The translations under genes and the position numbers were made by a program. Below, one piece after another: positions 1 to 8,649 of a stretch of DNA of 64,000 nucleotides (position 1 is its first letter; each line of letters starts with the position of its first letter). This DNA comes from Endobugula sp965225895 (GTDB lineage Bacteria; Pseudomonadota; Gammaproteobacteria; Pseudomonadales; Cellvibrionaceae), in NCBI GenBank assembly GCA_965225895.1, contig CBDDBR010000011.1, forward strand, positions 2,046,001-2,110,000, in the 5' to 3' direction. The notes under the pieces are model-generated. The model was given only the letters and a program-made list of their open reading frames with translations. It was not told the DNA's origin and ran no database searches.

Positions 1-240
1 CAACAAGTGGATGGCATTGTTTGCGGGCATATTCATCATCCAGAAATTACCGAAATTGACGGCATTACTTATTATAATGATGGCGACTGGATTGAAAATT
101 GCTCGGCACTCACAGAAGACAACCATGGGCATATATCACTCACCTATTGGACACAATCCAGTGCACAAGAAATAACGCAAGAAAATAAAAAGCGCATTCG
201 TTTATTACCTATCAAAACACGCGATAAAAAAGCAGCGTAA
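1..240 (+). CDS. LpxH-like UDP-2,3-diacylglucosamine pyrophosphatase family phosphoesterase (3' end only)
   Basis: The reading frame is open from base 1, so the start lies outside the window and only about 79 C-terminal residues are visible. They contain the metal-binding GHIHHPE block and the later NDGDWIEN segment, both typical of calcineurin-like phosphoesterases of the LpxH/YbbF-like group. These enzymes hydrolyse UDP-2,3-diacylglucosamine or related nucleotide-lipid substrates at the inner membrane during lipid A synthesis. The protein ends in a basic tail. An acyltransferase-like gene follows on the same strand after 163 bp, which fits a lipid-related context. Many organisms carry LpxH paralogues, so the exact substrate is not settled. 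Confidence 0.7.
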   Translation, partial: QQVDGIVCGHIHHPEITEIDGITYYNDGDWIENCSALTEDNHGHISLTYWTQSSAQEITQENKKRIRLLPIKTRDKKAA

Positions 241-403
241 ATATGTGTACACCTATAAGCAAACAAAACACCACCTGTCATAAAAACTACACATAACAGC
301 CATCTAATCGTCATAAATCTGCCTTAGCATTCAAGTCACTGTTATTCGCACCATTGTTATTCATATCATTCTCGTTACGCTTAAGCGTTAGGTTAAACAC
401 ACT

Positions 404-1360
404 ATGTTTATTGTTGGCAACTTAGTAGAAAAATACACCGCGTCTATCGAAAGTAAACTATGGCTTAAACACATTTCCCCTATTAAAAAAGAAAAACCTG
501 TTGCCCATGCAGAGAATCGCTCTCGCCTTGAAAAAGCGATCAAACAATGTGAAAAACTGGGAGAAACCGCCGATAAAAAAGCCATGTATTTATACCGCTA
601 TACAGGCCGCTCGCCTATATTACGAGAGATTGGACGCTTAAGAGAGATTGCTTTTAGAGCCGTAGGCGAAGGCACAAATAAACGACGTGATATTGATCAA
701 TACGATAAATTTTATTTTCATCTTATTTTATGGGATAACGATGATAAAGAAATTGTTGGCGCATACCGCTTTGGCGATGCGAAACAATTAACTGAATCAC
801 ACCGCAACCGTTTATACAGTGCTAGCCTGTTTAATTATCATGAAAACATGAAACCTTACATAGACGAAGGCTTAGAATTAGGCCGCAGCTTTGTACAACC
901 CAAATATTGGGGAAAGCGTAGCCTAGATTACTTATGGTTTGGCATTGGTGCATTTTTAAAAAAATACCCGCGCTATCGTTACTTATTTGGCCCCGTATCA
1001 CTCAGCAATGAAATACCCGATGCGGGCAAAGATCTCATCATTCAATTTTATCAACAATATTTTAGCCATCCTAAAAATCTTGCCAGTGCTGTCATGCCTT
1101 ATCAACATTCATGCAGTAAACAAAAGCTATTTTCTGGTAATGATTATAAAGAAGAATTTTCTGAGCTTAAAAAACGTTTAAAAGATATGGGAACAAGCGT
1201 ACCCACATTATATAAACAATATACAGAAACCTACAAAGACGGTGGCGTTCACTTTTTAAGTTTTAGTATAGACCCCGACTTTAATTATTGTGTTGATGGA
1301 TTAGTATTAGCCGATCTACATTTACTAAAAGAGAAGAAACGTTTACGTTATATGAGTTAA
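404..1360 (+). CDS. OlsB-like GNAT-fold N-acyltransferase
   Basis: This 318-aa protein has no signal peptide or membrane segment. It resembles the hemolysin/OlsB-type acyltransferase group (Acetyltransf_5). The landmarks are an early REIGRLREIAFR segment (about residues 75-86), an IVGAYRFG strand, ELGRSFVQPKYWG, and a following LDYLWFGIGAFL helix. Family members move an acyl chain from acyl-ACP to an amine, as in ornithine-lipid synthesis. Whether the acceptor here is ornithine is not visible. The gene follows an LpxH-like phosphoesterase, which supports a membrane-lipid role. The AGG in the upstream TTAGGTT is far from the ATG, so the ribosome binding site is weak, but no better start preserves the family N-terminus. 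Confidence 0.7.
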   Translation: MFIVGNLVEKYTASIESKLWLKHISPIKKEKPVAHAENRSRLEKAIKQCEKLGETADKKAMYLYRYTGRSPILREIGRLREIAFRAVGEGTNKRRDIDQYDKFYFHLILWDNDDKEIVGAYRFGDAKQLTESHRNRLYSASLFNYHENMKPYIDEGLELGRSFVQPKYWGKRSLDYLWFGIGAFLKKYPRYRYLFGPVSLSNEIPDAGKDLIIQFYQQYFSHPKNLASAVMPYQHSCSKQKLFSGNDYKEEFSELKKRLKDMGTSVPTLYKQYTETYKDGGVHFLSFSIDPDFNYCVDGLVLADLHLLKEKKRLRYMS

Positions 1361-1420
1361 CAATACGTGACAAATATCAACCAACAAGAGCACCTCCCAA
1401 CACTTTTTTATTTACACCAC

Positions 1421-1864
1421 TTACGTTTCTAATAAAAAGGTGACAGGGCCATCATTAATGAGTGAGACTTGCATATCTGCAGCAAAAACCCCCGTGTTTA
1501 TTTTTTCATTGCCAAGTGCTTGGCGCGCTTGCACCACAAAATAATCATACAGCTCACACGCTAAATCAGGCGATGCTGCGGAAGAAAATCCTGGACGCAA
1601 GCCTTTTTTAGTATCTGCCGCTAAGGTGAATTGCGATACTACTAACAACCCGCCATTAATATCTTGAACACTTAAATTCATTTTTTCATCCGTGTCAGAA
1701 AAAACACGATAATTCACTATTTTATGTAATAGCTTATCGGCACTCTCTTGCGTATCGCCTTTTTGCACACCTAATAATAACATTAAGCCTTGATCTATCT
1801 TACCTACCACATCGCCATCAATACTTACCGATGCCTGTGACACTCGCTGAATAAGTCCGCGCAT
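1421..1864 (-). CDS. dtd: D-aminoacyl-tRNA deacylase
   Basis: At 147 aa this is full length for the family. It removes D-amino acids mischarged onto tRNA and so protects translation in the cytoplasm. The two hallmark active-site motifs are present: SQFTLAAD at about residues 76-83 and the C-terminal NDGPVT with its Gly-cisPro pair at about residues 137-142. The N-terminus (MRGLIQRVSQASV) matches the family start, so the annotated ATG is secure. It is convergent with the upstream acyltransferase and lies 30 bp downstream of a glutathione-peroxidase-like gene read in the same direction, so the two may share a transcript. Confidence 0.95.
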   Translation of the reverse strand: MRGLIQRVSQASVSIDGDVVGKIDQGLMLLLGVQKGDTQESADKLLHKIVNYRVFSDTDEKMNLSVQDINGGLLVVSQFTLAADTKKGLRPGFSSAASPDLACELYDYFVVQARQALGNEKINTGVFAADMQVSLINDGPVTFLLET

Positions 1865-1894
1865 AGTGATTATCCATATACGTTAAAACGCACA

Positions 1895-2470
1895 TTATAA
1901 TACGTGTTCAATCGCTTTGCGTAATACATCCGATTCGGGTGACACAACCACATTAAAATGTTGCACCGTTTGTCTACTTGCATCAACTAAGAATTTATTA
2001 AAATTCCAGCTGGGCGCCTGTGACTTATTCGCCAAGGCTTTAAATAAAGGATGCGCATCTTTACCTTTCACCGAGATAGGCGCCATCATCGTAAATTTAA
2101 CACCATAATTGATATAACACACATCCGCCGCTTTCGTTTCTGTTGCCGCCTCTTGATTAAAATCATCACTTGAAAATCCGACCACGACTAGGCCCTGCGC
2201 TTTATATTGCTGGTGCAGCGCCTCTAAACCCGCAAACTGATGAGTAAAACCACAATGGCTTGCCGTGTTTACAAACAATACTGGACGATCGCCCACATGC
2301 TCACACAGGTTAAGCACTTTACTGGAATGCAATTGCCGAAAATCATGATTTAACCATGACGGACACGCCTCACTGGCCATACTCACTGGTGAAAATAACA
2401 TCGTACTTATCACTAGCAACATGGCTACCGCCATTGTTTGCCTAACATTATTCTTCGCTATATTCATCAC
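1895..2470 (-). CDS. Secreted glutathione peroxidase-like thiol peroxidase
   Basis: The 191-aa product starts with a basic, then hydrophobic signal-like segment ending near SPVSMASEA, so export to the periplasm is likely. The thioredoxin-fold core is that of the Cys-type glutathione peroxidases: NTASHCGFT carries the peroxidatic Cys and WNFNKFLVD supplies the conserved Trp and Asn. The usual Gln of the GFPxNQF motif is replaced, because the segment reads GFSSDDF; this marks a divergent subfamily. Such enzymes reduce peroxides, usually with thioredoxin in bacteria. It is followed on the same strand by dtd. Confidence 0.8.
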   Translation of the reverse strand: MMNIAKNNVRQTMAVAMLLVISTMLFSPVSMASEACPSWLNHDFRQLHSSKVLNLCEHVGDRPVLFVNTASHCGFTHQFAGLEALHQQYKAQGLVVVGFSSDDFNQEAATETKAADVCYINYGVKFTMMAPISVKGKDAHPLFKALANKSQAPSWNFNKFLVDASRQTVQHFNVVVSPESDVLRKAIEHVL

Positions 2471-2541
2471 ATGCGCTCTTCATTATTATCTATATTCTAT
2501 TTATACGAATAGTCGATGATTTAAGTTTATGCTGAGGCACT

Positions 2542-2567
2542 TTTAACCCACACATGCATGGGTTAAA
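2542..2567. repeat. Inverted repeat, 9-bp arms
   Basis: TTTAACCCA and TGGGTTAAA flank an 8-nt loop that itself contains ATGCAT. A GAGG upstream and CCTC downstream extend the symmetry imperfectly. It lies between two divergently read genes, the peroxidase-like gene and the caspase-fold-like protein. It could be an operator or a hairpin; no T-run follows on either side, so a classical terminator is less likely. Confidence 0.45.
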
Positions 2568-2726
2568 CCTCTCCCTAATGACATTTAAATCGCCCTATTT
2601 TTCACCCGCTCCCTTCCCAACCCTAAAATACCCTATAAAAAGAGCGTCAACCCATGAATATAAATACGCTAGCTATTGGCTTTATTTTTGCTAATTAGAT
2701 AAAAAATGACACATTAGGAAATGATC

Positions 2727-3599
2727 ATGGCAGCAGATGGAAGAAATATAGGTCGAGCGAGTTACGCCCCATCGGGCAATAGTGAATTCGTTAAACAAGC
2801 CGTTGCTCAACAGCGTGTAAGCAATAGGTCGGCAAGAGCCGCAGGCGCTCTAGAGGAAAGAACACCGATATTAGGCAAAAATGCTGGAGACACACAACAA
2901 CTGAAAGAACATGCCGCAGCGACAACAATACAATCGTTCTTTAGATCAAGACAGAAACATGCGCATTTAAAAAAAGGTCTCGGAATGGCTAAAGCGCTCA
3001 ATGCAAGGGATGGAACACTCCCTCACGTAGAAGCAAACAAGCAAATGTTACGAGAAGCACTGCCTAGGATAGGTGAGGGCTTTGCTGTCGATGTAGAAAA
3101 GTCTCACGCGGCCGCTATGGTGATGCCACAAGCGGGAGAATCACTAGGTAGAGTCAGACACAATGCCGAGCTAACCATTTTAGGTCACGGCTCACCCGGC
3201 GCCGCTTTATTAGGAGGAACGCCAGGCCATACCGTTGGCTTAAATCAAGTAGCGCAAGATCTAAGAGCAGGCGGCCTATCCCCTGATCACCAAAACGTAC
3301 GCATGTCATCTTGCAGCAGTGCTGATGCCTTAAGGCGCACGGCATTTGTTGCCGCGCCTCCCGATAAAGAACGTCCCGCTTCTTGGAAACCTGACTTTTT
3401 TAATCCCGAAAAAACCGCGCCCGCCAAAACAATGGCGAATGAATTAAAAGCCGCTGGGTTTCGCGGAACCACGGTAACGGGGTTTCAGGGACTGGGTGTG
3501 CAAAACCCACAAGGTTTAACCGCTGAAAGACAGTTAGGTAGAGACGCTACCACTAGAAGAGCCGCGCAAGGTGTAGCACATACTTTTCATGCAGATTAA
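2727..3599 (+). CDS. Predicted caspase-fold (C80-like) cysteine peptidase with IQ-like motif
   Basis: I do not recognise a named gene. The second ATG is chosen because TTAGGA sits about 7 nt upstream of it, whereas the first ATG (2721) is too close. The 290-aa product has no signal peptide. Residues about 64-80 form a helix with I68-Q69-x3-R73, an IQ-like calmodulin-binding pattern ending in a basic stretch. The C-terminal half has LTILGHGSPG with H154 and MSSCSSAD with C196, separated by segments that look like alternating strands and helices. This His...Cys layout, each residue after a hydrophobic strand, is that of clan CD peptidases such as the MARTX/C80 autoprocessing domains. It stands alone between convergent and divergent neighbours. 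Family assignment is inference from motif spacing. Confidence 0.5.
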   Translation: MAADGRNIGRASYAPSGNSEFVKQAVAQQRVSNRSARAAGALEERTPILGKNAGDTQQLKEHAAATTIQSFFRSRQKHAHLKKGLGMAKALNARDGTLPHVEANKQMLREALPRIGEGFAVDVEKSHAAAMVMPQAGESLGRVRHNAELTILGHGSPGAALLGGTPGHTVGLNQVAQDLRAGGLSPDHQNVRMSSCSSADALRRTAFVAAPPDKERPASWKPDFFNPEKTAPAKTMANELKAAGFRGTTVTGFQGLGVQNPQGLTAERQLGRDATTRRAAQGVAHTFHAD

Positions 3600-3602
3600 A
3601 GA

Positions 3603-4679
3603 CTAGTGTGCTTTTGGAAACATCACAAGGTGATCAAGGTCGAGCTTAATACCAATAGGCTCGCCCAGTGAATGATTATGATGCGAAGATGCAAAACAAT
3701 ATAAGAGCTGCTGAGAAGGCAATAACACTTGATACAAAAAGTGCGAGCCACGAAATTGCTTTGTAATTATTTCGCCCATAATATCGCTATCATCATCGTG
3801 CAAGACATCATCGGGGCGTACTAATATTTCTACCGTTTGGTTCGTTGCAAAGCCATGGGGCTCATCTGTTCGTAAACGCCCTAATGAAGAATCAACCGAA
3901 TGTTCATCAACCACCATCGCGTGTAAAAATTCACCCTGCCCAATAAAATCTGCCACAAAACGTGTATTAGGCTCATGGTAAATATTGTAGGCCGTATCGC
4001 ATTGGTGAATAGAACCCCCTTCCATTACAGCCACTTTATCGGCCATTGCAAACGCTTCCATTTGATCATGAGTCACCAATAATGCACTCATTTGCTCTTT
4101 CAACAAAATCTCGCGAACATCAGGAACAAGCTCTTCTCGCAACGAAGCATCTAATCCAGAAAACGGTTCATCTAATAACAATAATTTTGGCTTAGGCGCC
4201 ATTGCACGAGCCAATGCAATACGCTGCTGCTGACCGCCCGATAGGGAATGAGGATAACGCTCTTCCATGCCTTCTAAACCCACTAAGGCCAACAATTCTT
4301 TAACGCGCATTTTTTTTTGTACTGACGACCAACCACGTAAACCAAAAGCAATATTGGCTGCAATCGTTAAGTGTGGAAACAAAGCAAGATCTTGAAACAC
4401 CATGCCTATTTCTCGCTGCTCTGGCGGCACAGATCCCTTCACTGATGATAGTACGTGATCGCCCATTACAATATCACCACTCATTACAGGCTCAAAGCCT
4501 GCAATAGCTCGTAATAATGTTGATTTACCGCAACCACTTGGCCCTAACAAACAGCCAATTTGTCCGTTGCCTAATGTAAGCGATATATCTTTTACAATAG
4601 CAAAACCATCGTAACCAACGGTAATATTATTTATTGATAATTGAATCAGTTCAGCAACATTTTTCATGGATATAGTCAT
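3603..4679 (-). CDS. fbpC: Ferric iron ABC transporter ATP-binding protein
   Basis: This is the nucleotide-binding subunit that drives Fe(III) import with the permease and binding protein encoded just upstream. All ABC motifs are present: Walker A GPSGCGKST (about 46-54), Q-loop in MVFQDLALFP, signature LSGGQQQ (about 146-152), Walker B LLLLDEP, and the H-loop LVTHDQ. A C-terminal extension of roughly 120 residues with an RPDDV segment matches the TOBE region of the FbpC/PotA subgroup. The GTG at 4682 precedes the chosen ATG; a further Met lies at 4667, and neither has a strong ribosome binding site. The spacing to fbpB is about 60 bp, consistent with one operon. Sugar or polyamine specificity is less likely given the fbpA and fbpB neighbours. 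Confidence 0.88.
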   Translation of the reverse strand: MTISMKNVAELIQLSINNITVGYDGFAIVKDISLTLGNGQIGCLLGPSGCGKSTLLRAIAGFEPVMSGDIVMGDHVLSSVKGSVPPEQREIGMVFQDLALFPHLTIAANIAFGLRGWSSVQKKMRVKELLALVGLEGMEERYPHSLSGGQQQRIALARAMAPKPKLLLLDEPFSGLDASLREELVPDVREILLKEQMSALLVTHDQMEAFAMADKVAVMEGGSIHQCDTAYNIYHEPNTRFVADFIGQGEFLHAMVVDEHSVDSSLGRLRTDEPHGFATNQTVEILVRPDDVLHDDDSDIMGEIITKQFRGSHFLYQVLLPSQQLLYCFASSHHNHSLGEPIGIKLDLDHLVMFPKAH

Positions 4680-4741
4680 CACATTAAATCAGTACAGGCT
4701 ATAAAAAAGCCTATTATTTTTTGGTCTACCTTACACGGTTA

Positions 4742-6376
4742 TTAACGAGCAGTACCGCTATGGTTAATGGATCGGCTCAGTAAAATAACGGGTAACAATC
4801 CCACTAACACAATTAATAACGACGCAGGTGCGGCATCAATTAAACGTTCGTCAGATGCTAATTCATAAGCACGTACAGCCAAGGTATTAAAATTAAATGG
4901 GCGTAAAATTAATGTTGCTGGCAGTTCTTTTAGCACATCAACAAATACAATGAGCAGAGCCGTTAACAAGGAACCACTTAATAACGGCATATGAATTTTA
5001 CGTAATATTTTTAATGGGCGATAACCCAATAAGCTGGCCGCTTGATCTAAATTGGGTTTTATTTTTTGCAAGCCGCTATCAACCGAGCCTAACGATACAG
5101 CTAAAAAGCGTACCGTGTATGCAAATAATAACGCAACTAGCGTTCCCGAAAACAACAGACCAATATCAATACCCAGCCAGCGCTCGGCCGCTATAATCAA
5201 CTGATGATCTAACCATGAAAAAGGTACAATCACACCAATCGCGATAATCGTACCTGGCAACGCATATCCCATACTGCTCATGGCTACTGCAGCACCAATC
5301 ACTTTTTTACGTTGATAAAAACGCTTGGCATAAGCAAGTAACAAGGCCATAAATACTGCAATAACTGCAGCCATAAACGCCAGTGAAAATGAATTCCATG
5401 CTAATACCGCAAAGTCACTGTCGATATTGGCTTTTACTAACGACCAGTATAATAACTGCAGCGCAGGAATTAAAAAACCGAATAAAAAAGGCAAGCCACA
5501 GGCCACAATAGCCAAAGCCGCCTTCATGCCTGTTAAACGAATACGCTGGGATGTTTTACCCTTTACAGTGTGATATCGAATTTGACGTCGAGAATAACGC
5601 TCCAACAAAATCAGCACCACCACAAAGCTGAGTAATATAGACGACAACTGAGACGCCGCTGCCACATCACCAAAGCCGTAAAAAGCGCGAAAAATACCCG
5701 TGGTGAATGTGCTCACACCAAAATATTGTACCGTTCCAAAATCCGCTAAGGTTTCCATTAAAGCCAATGTTAAACCCGCAACAATCGCAGGTCGTGCCAT
5801 AGGCAATACCAAGCGCATAGTCGTTTGGCGATAGTTATATCCCAAAGTACGACTGGCCTCAACGATACTAGCTGATTGCTCCAAAAATGCTGTTCGCCCC
5901 AACAAATACACATAGGGATACAACACCAATGTGAGCATCACAATAGCACCAGGAAGAGAGCGAATATTAAAAAACCAATCATCACCTAACCACGACCGCA
6001 TCGCCGTTTGCAAAGGACTAGAAAAATCCAACATGCCCGTATAGGTATAAGCAATAATATATGCAGGCACCGCCAAAGGAAGCAGCAGTGCCCATGTAAA
6101 GAAATCACGACCCGGAAAATCACATAAACTGGTTAACCATGCCGCAGGCACACCAATAATTAACACCCCCAAACCCACGCCCAGCATCAGCCACCATGAG
6201 TTATAGAGGTAATCCCATAAGACTGTCTCATACAGATGTTGCCACACCGATAAAGAACCGCTCAACAAATGGCTAGCTACCGTCAAAATAGGTAATGCTA
6301 ACAGCAGAGAACACACGACAGTGAGCAAAGCCAAGGGACGATTAAGGAGTAAAAATGAAAAGACGTTTTGCTTCAC
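4742..6376 (-). CDS. fbpB: Ferric iron ABC transporter permease
   Basis: This 544-aa integral membrane protein is a fused double-permease of the FbpB/SfuB type, with two homologous halves of about six transmembrane helices each. Both halves carry a cytoplasmic EAA loop: EASRTLGYNYRQT in the first and QAASLLGYRPLK in the second, which dock to the ATPase. It forms the channel for periplasmic Fe(III). The start is GTG; no ATG gives the first helix, and the ribosome binding site is poor. It sits between fbpA and fbpC on the same strand. Confidence 0.88.
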   Translation of the reverse strand: MKQNVFSFLLLNRPLALLTVVCSLLLALPILTVASHLLSGSLSVWQHLYETVLWDYLYNSWWLMLGVGLGVLIIGVPAAWLTSLCDFPGRDFFTWALLLPLAVPAYIIAYTYTGMLDFSSPLQTAMRSWLGDDWFFNIRSLPGAIVMLTLVLYPYVYLLGRTAFLEQSASIVEASRTLGYNYRQTTMRLVLPMARPAIVAGLTLALMETLADFGTVQYFGVSTFTTGIFRAFYGFGDVAAASQLSSILLSFVVVLILLERYSRRQIRYHTVKGKTSQRIRLTGMKAALAIVACGLPFLFGFLIPALQLLYWSLVKANIDSDFAVLAWNSFSLAFMAAVIAVFMALLLAYAKRFYQRKKVIGAAVAMSSMGYALPGTIIAIGVIVPFSWLDHQLIIAAERWLGIDIGLLFSGTLVALLFAYTVRFLAVSLGSVDSGLQKIKPNLDQAASLLGYRPLKILRKIHMPLLSGSLLTALLIVFVDVLKELPATLILRPFNFNTLAVRAYELASDERLIDAAPASLLIVLVGLLPVILLSRSINHSGTAR

Positions 6377-6487
6377 GGTGGGTTATGGCTCATGAGAAAG
6401 ACAATAGAGAAAACATGGGTCACTATTACCCTGCAGTAATACAGAGCAATAGCATCTATTTGCGCCTATTGTATGCTGTACTGACAA

Positions 6488-7540
6488 CTACTTCCAGCCA
6501 GCACGATCCATCATTTCAACAGCCGTACGGTTATGTAAACCTAGCTGGCTTAAATCCACCGTATCTTGCTTAAATTCACCCCATGCTTTTAATGTTGGGG
6601 ACACTGCCGCGCCCTTTACCACAGGATATTCATTATTCACTGCCGAGTACCACGCCTGCGCTTCGGCAGAGGCTAAAAACTCAATTAGCTTACGCGCATT
6701 CTCAGAGTGCTTAGCATGAGCCGTAACACCAGCACCACTCACATTTACATGCGCACCACGATCTTGTTGATTGGGCCAAAAAACAGCCAGCTTATTGGCC
6801 AACTCACGCTCTTCTTCTAACTCGCTATTTAATAAACGCCCAAAATAATAGGTATTTGCAATTGTGACATCACATAAACCTGCCGCCAACGCCTTGAGCT
6901 GATCAATATCACCACCCGCTGGAGGTCTCGCAAAATGACTCACAAAAGTATCTAGCCATGTTTGTGTGGCCGCCTTACCTGTTGCAGAAAACATAGACGC
7001 TACCAAAGACTGGTTATAAACATTATTCGATGAACGCATACAAATACGCCCTTTCCACTGTTTATCTGCCAAGGCCTCGTACGTTGATAGTTCACTAGGA
7101 TCTAATTGCCCCTTCACATAAAAAATAGGACGTGCACGCTGAGATAAGCCAAACCAATATCCATCGGAATCGCGTAGATTTTCAGGAATCGCTTGTTGCA
7201 ATAATGGACTCTCTGTTACCTGTAACACACCCGCTGCTTTCGCACGATGCAAACGCCCTGCATCTACGGTGATAAAAACATCGGCAGGACTCGCACGCCC
7301 CTCTAAACGTAAACGCGTTAATAACGCATCAGCCTTACCAGTAATCAAATTAACTTTAATACCGCTTTGCTGACTAAACGTATCTAAAATAGGTTTAATC
7401 AATGCTTCTTTACGTGCCGAATATACATTCACCACCTCTGCCGCAGCCAATACCGACGAGGCACACACACTCGATACCGCGGTAAAAATAACGGCGATTG
7501 TTTTTCGTTTTAATTGAGGTAATATTTTTTTTGCCAACAT
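6488..7540 (-). CDS. fbpA: Ferric iron-binding periplasmic protein
   Basis: The 350-aa protein has a clear signal peptide (basic start, hydrophobic core, ASSVLAAA cleavage region). After it comes VNVYSARKEALI, the usual opening of FbpA/FutA-type iron-binding proteins. The paired tyrosines that coordinate ferric iron are visible as NTYYFGRLL at about residues 213-221, and a further VYSARK tyrosine lies near the N-terminus. It delivers Fe(III) to the FbpB/FbpC transporter encoded downstream. The gap to fbpB is about 110 bp. No Fur box lies directly upstream, so expression may come from the promoter before the DUF4856 gene. Confidence 0.88.
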   Translation of the reverse strand: MLAKKILPQLKRKTIAVIFTAVSSVCASSVLAAAEVVNVYSARKEALIKPILDTFSQQSGIKVNLITGKADALLTRLRLEGRASPADVFITVDAGRLHRAKAAGVLQVTESPLLQQAIPENLRDSDGYWFGLSQRARPIFYVKGQLDPSELSTYEALADKQWKGRICMRSSNNVYNQSLVASMFSATGKAATQTWLDTFVSHFARPPAGGDIDQLKALAAGLCDVTIANTYYFGRLLNSELEEERELANKLAVFWPNQQDRGAHVNVSGAGVTAHAKHSENARKLIEFLASAEAQAWYSAVNNEYPVVKGAAVSPTLKAWGEFKQDTVDLSQLGLHNRTAVEMMDRAGWK

Positions 7541-7621
7541 AATAAAAACCGTTTGATAAATAAATAATTAAAAATATAACAAGCTTTACTTAAGCGTTGT
7601 AACAATTCTTACGACACGCCA

Positions 7622-8587
7622 TTAATGTATTCTTTTAAACCGCTGTGTCACATGGCGAGCGCATTCAATAAATGGTATGCAATACACATCATACAAACCA
7701 TGCGGATTACATGTATTTTTCTCAGAACTCAAACCAAACACCATTTTTTGATTTTTTTCTGAGTAATAATGGCTGCCCGCCATAACATCCCATACTGCCA
7801 AAACAACACCATAATTTTTATCATGATGACGCAAAGCAATAGAATGATGTATTTGATGTTGCGCGGGAGAAATAAACCATCGCTCTATTGAGCGCCAATA
7901 ATAAATCGCCACATGAGAATGACGGAGGTTTGCACCCAGCACATTAAACACAAACGTAAATATATGCGCACCCAACACTGTCATTAAATCGGCTCTATCA
8001 CCTAAAAAGAAAACCAATACCGAAATAGCCACTGCCTGCGTAAAAATACTACGCAAAGAAAAGATCAACGCCTCTATAGGATGAGCACGAAAAACAGTAA
8101 GCGGCGTGAGCACTTCAGCGGAATGGTGTACTTTATGAAACGCCCATAAAAAAGGCACGCGATGCAATAAGCGGTGAACATAAAACCGCATAAAATCATC
8201 AAATAAAAAATAGCACGTGGTAAACAATAATGCGATAGCGCCATCTGACCACGCAACAAAAAACTGTGGCCTCGCTGGAAACCACTCAAACAACTGATAA
8301 AAAATAAATGATGCCACTGTAATTTGCGCTAACAACAGCGGCGACAGTAATACCAATAAGCATTTATTAATTAGCAGTATTCTATAATCTGCTTTTGCTG
8401 AAGGTGACCACCAAATAGAAAATGAAAACACCTTTTTTAGACTTGCGCGTAATGATTCTCGATGGATTAACACCATCCATATCAACGCCAATACAAAGCC
8501 TGAAAACAAATATCCTACAAACACACGTTTATCTGGGCTAAAAAAAGTTGCCCATAAATCTGTAAACACGTGATTAATTAATTCCAT
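7622..8587 (-). CDS. Fatty acid hydroxylase / sterol desaturase family membrane enzyme
   Basis: The 321-aa protein has several hydrophobic helices and the histidine clusters that hold a di-iron centre in this superfamily: H138-x3-H142, HKVHH (151-155) and HQIHH (244-248), plus RHSH near 222-225. Enzymes of this family hydroxylate or desaturate lipids at the inner membrane using oxygen. The substrate cannot be read from sequence; bacterial members act on fatty acids, carotenoids or sterol-like lipids. It lies between the DUF4856 gene and fbpA on one strand with gaps of 62 and 81 bp. That suggests co-transcription with iron-uptake genes, and the enzyme itself needs iron. Confidence 0.8.
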   Translation of the reverse strand: MELINHVFTDLWATFFSPDKRVFVGYLFSGFVLALIWMVLIHRESLRASLKKVFSFSIWWSPSAKADYRILLINKCLLVLLSPLLLAQITVASFIFYQLFEWFPARPQFFVAWSDGAIALLFTTCYFLFDDFMRFYVHRLLHRVPFLWAFHKVHHSAEVLTPLTVFRAHPIEALIFSLRSIFTQAVAISVLVFFLGDRADLMTVLGAHIFTFVFNVLGANLRHSHVAIYYWRSIERWFISPAQHQIHHSIALRHHDKNYGVVLAVWDVMAGSHYYSEKNQKMVFGLSSEKNTCNPHGLYDVYCIPFIECARHVTQRFKRIH

Positions 8588-8604
8588 AGTATTAAAAATT
8601 CATG

Positions 8605-8637
8605 CGACGCTGTGACAGCATATCTGTCACAGCGTCG
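8605..8637 (-). terminator. Strong intercistronic hairpin (possible terminator or attenuator)
   Basis: A perfect 14-bp inverted repeat (CGACGCTGTGACAG and its complement) with a 5-nt loop lies between the DUF4856 stop codon and the next gene's start. On the minus strand an A2T5 stretch follows after about four bases, so it could act as a partial Rho-independent terminator that lowers expression of the downstream genes, or as an mRNA-stabilising hairpin. Confidence 0.6.
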
Positions 8638-8649
8638 TAGCAACCATCA

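Noticed and set aside
2542..2567. Rho-independent terminator for the peroxidase-like gene
   Set aside because: The hairpin lies upstream of that gene's start, not after its stop, and lacks a T-run; kept only as an inverted repeat.
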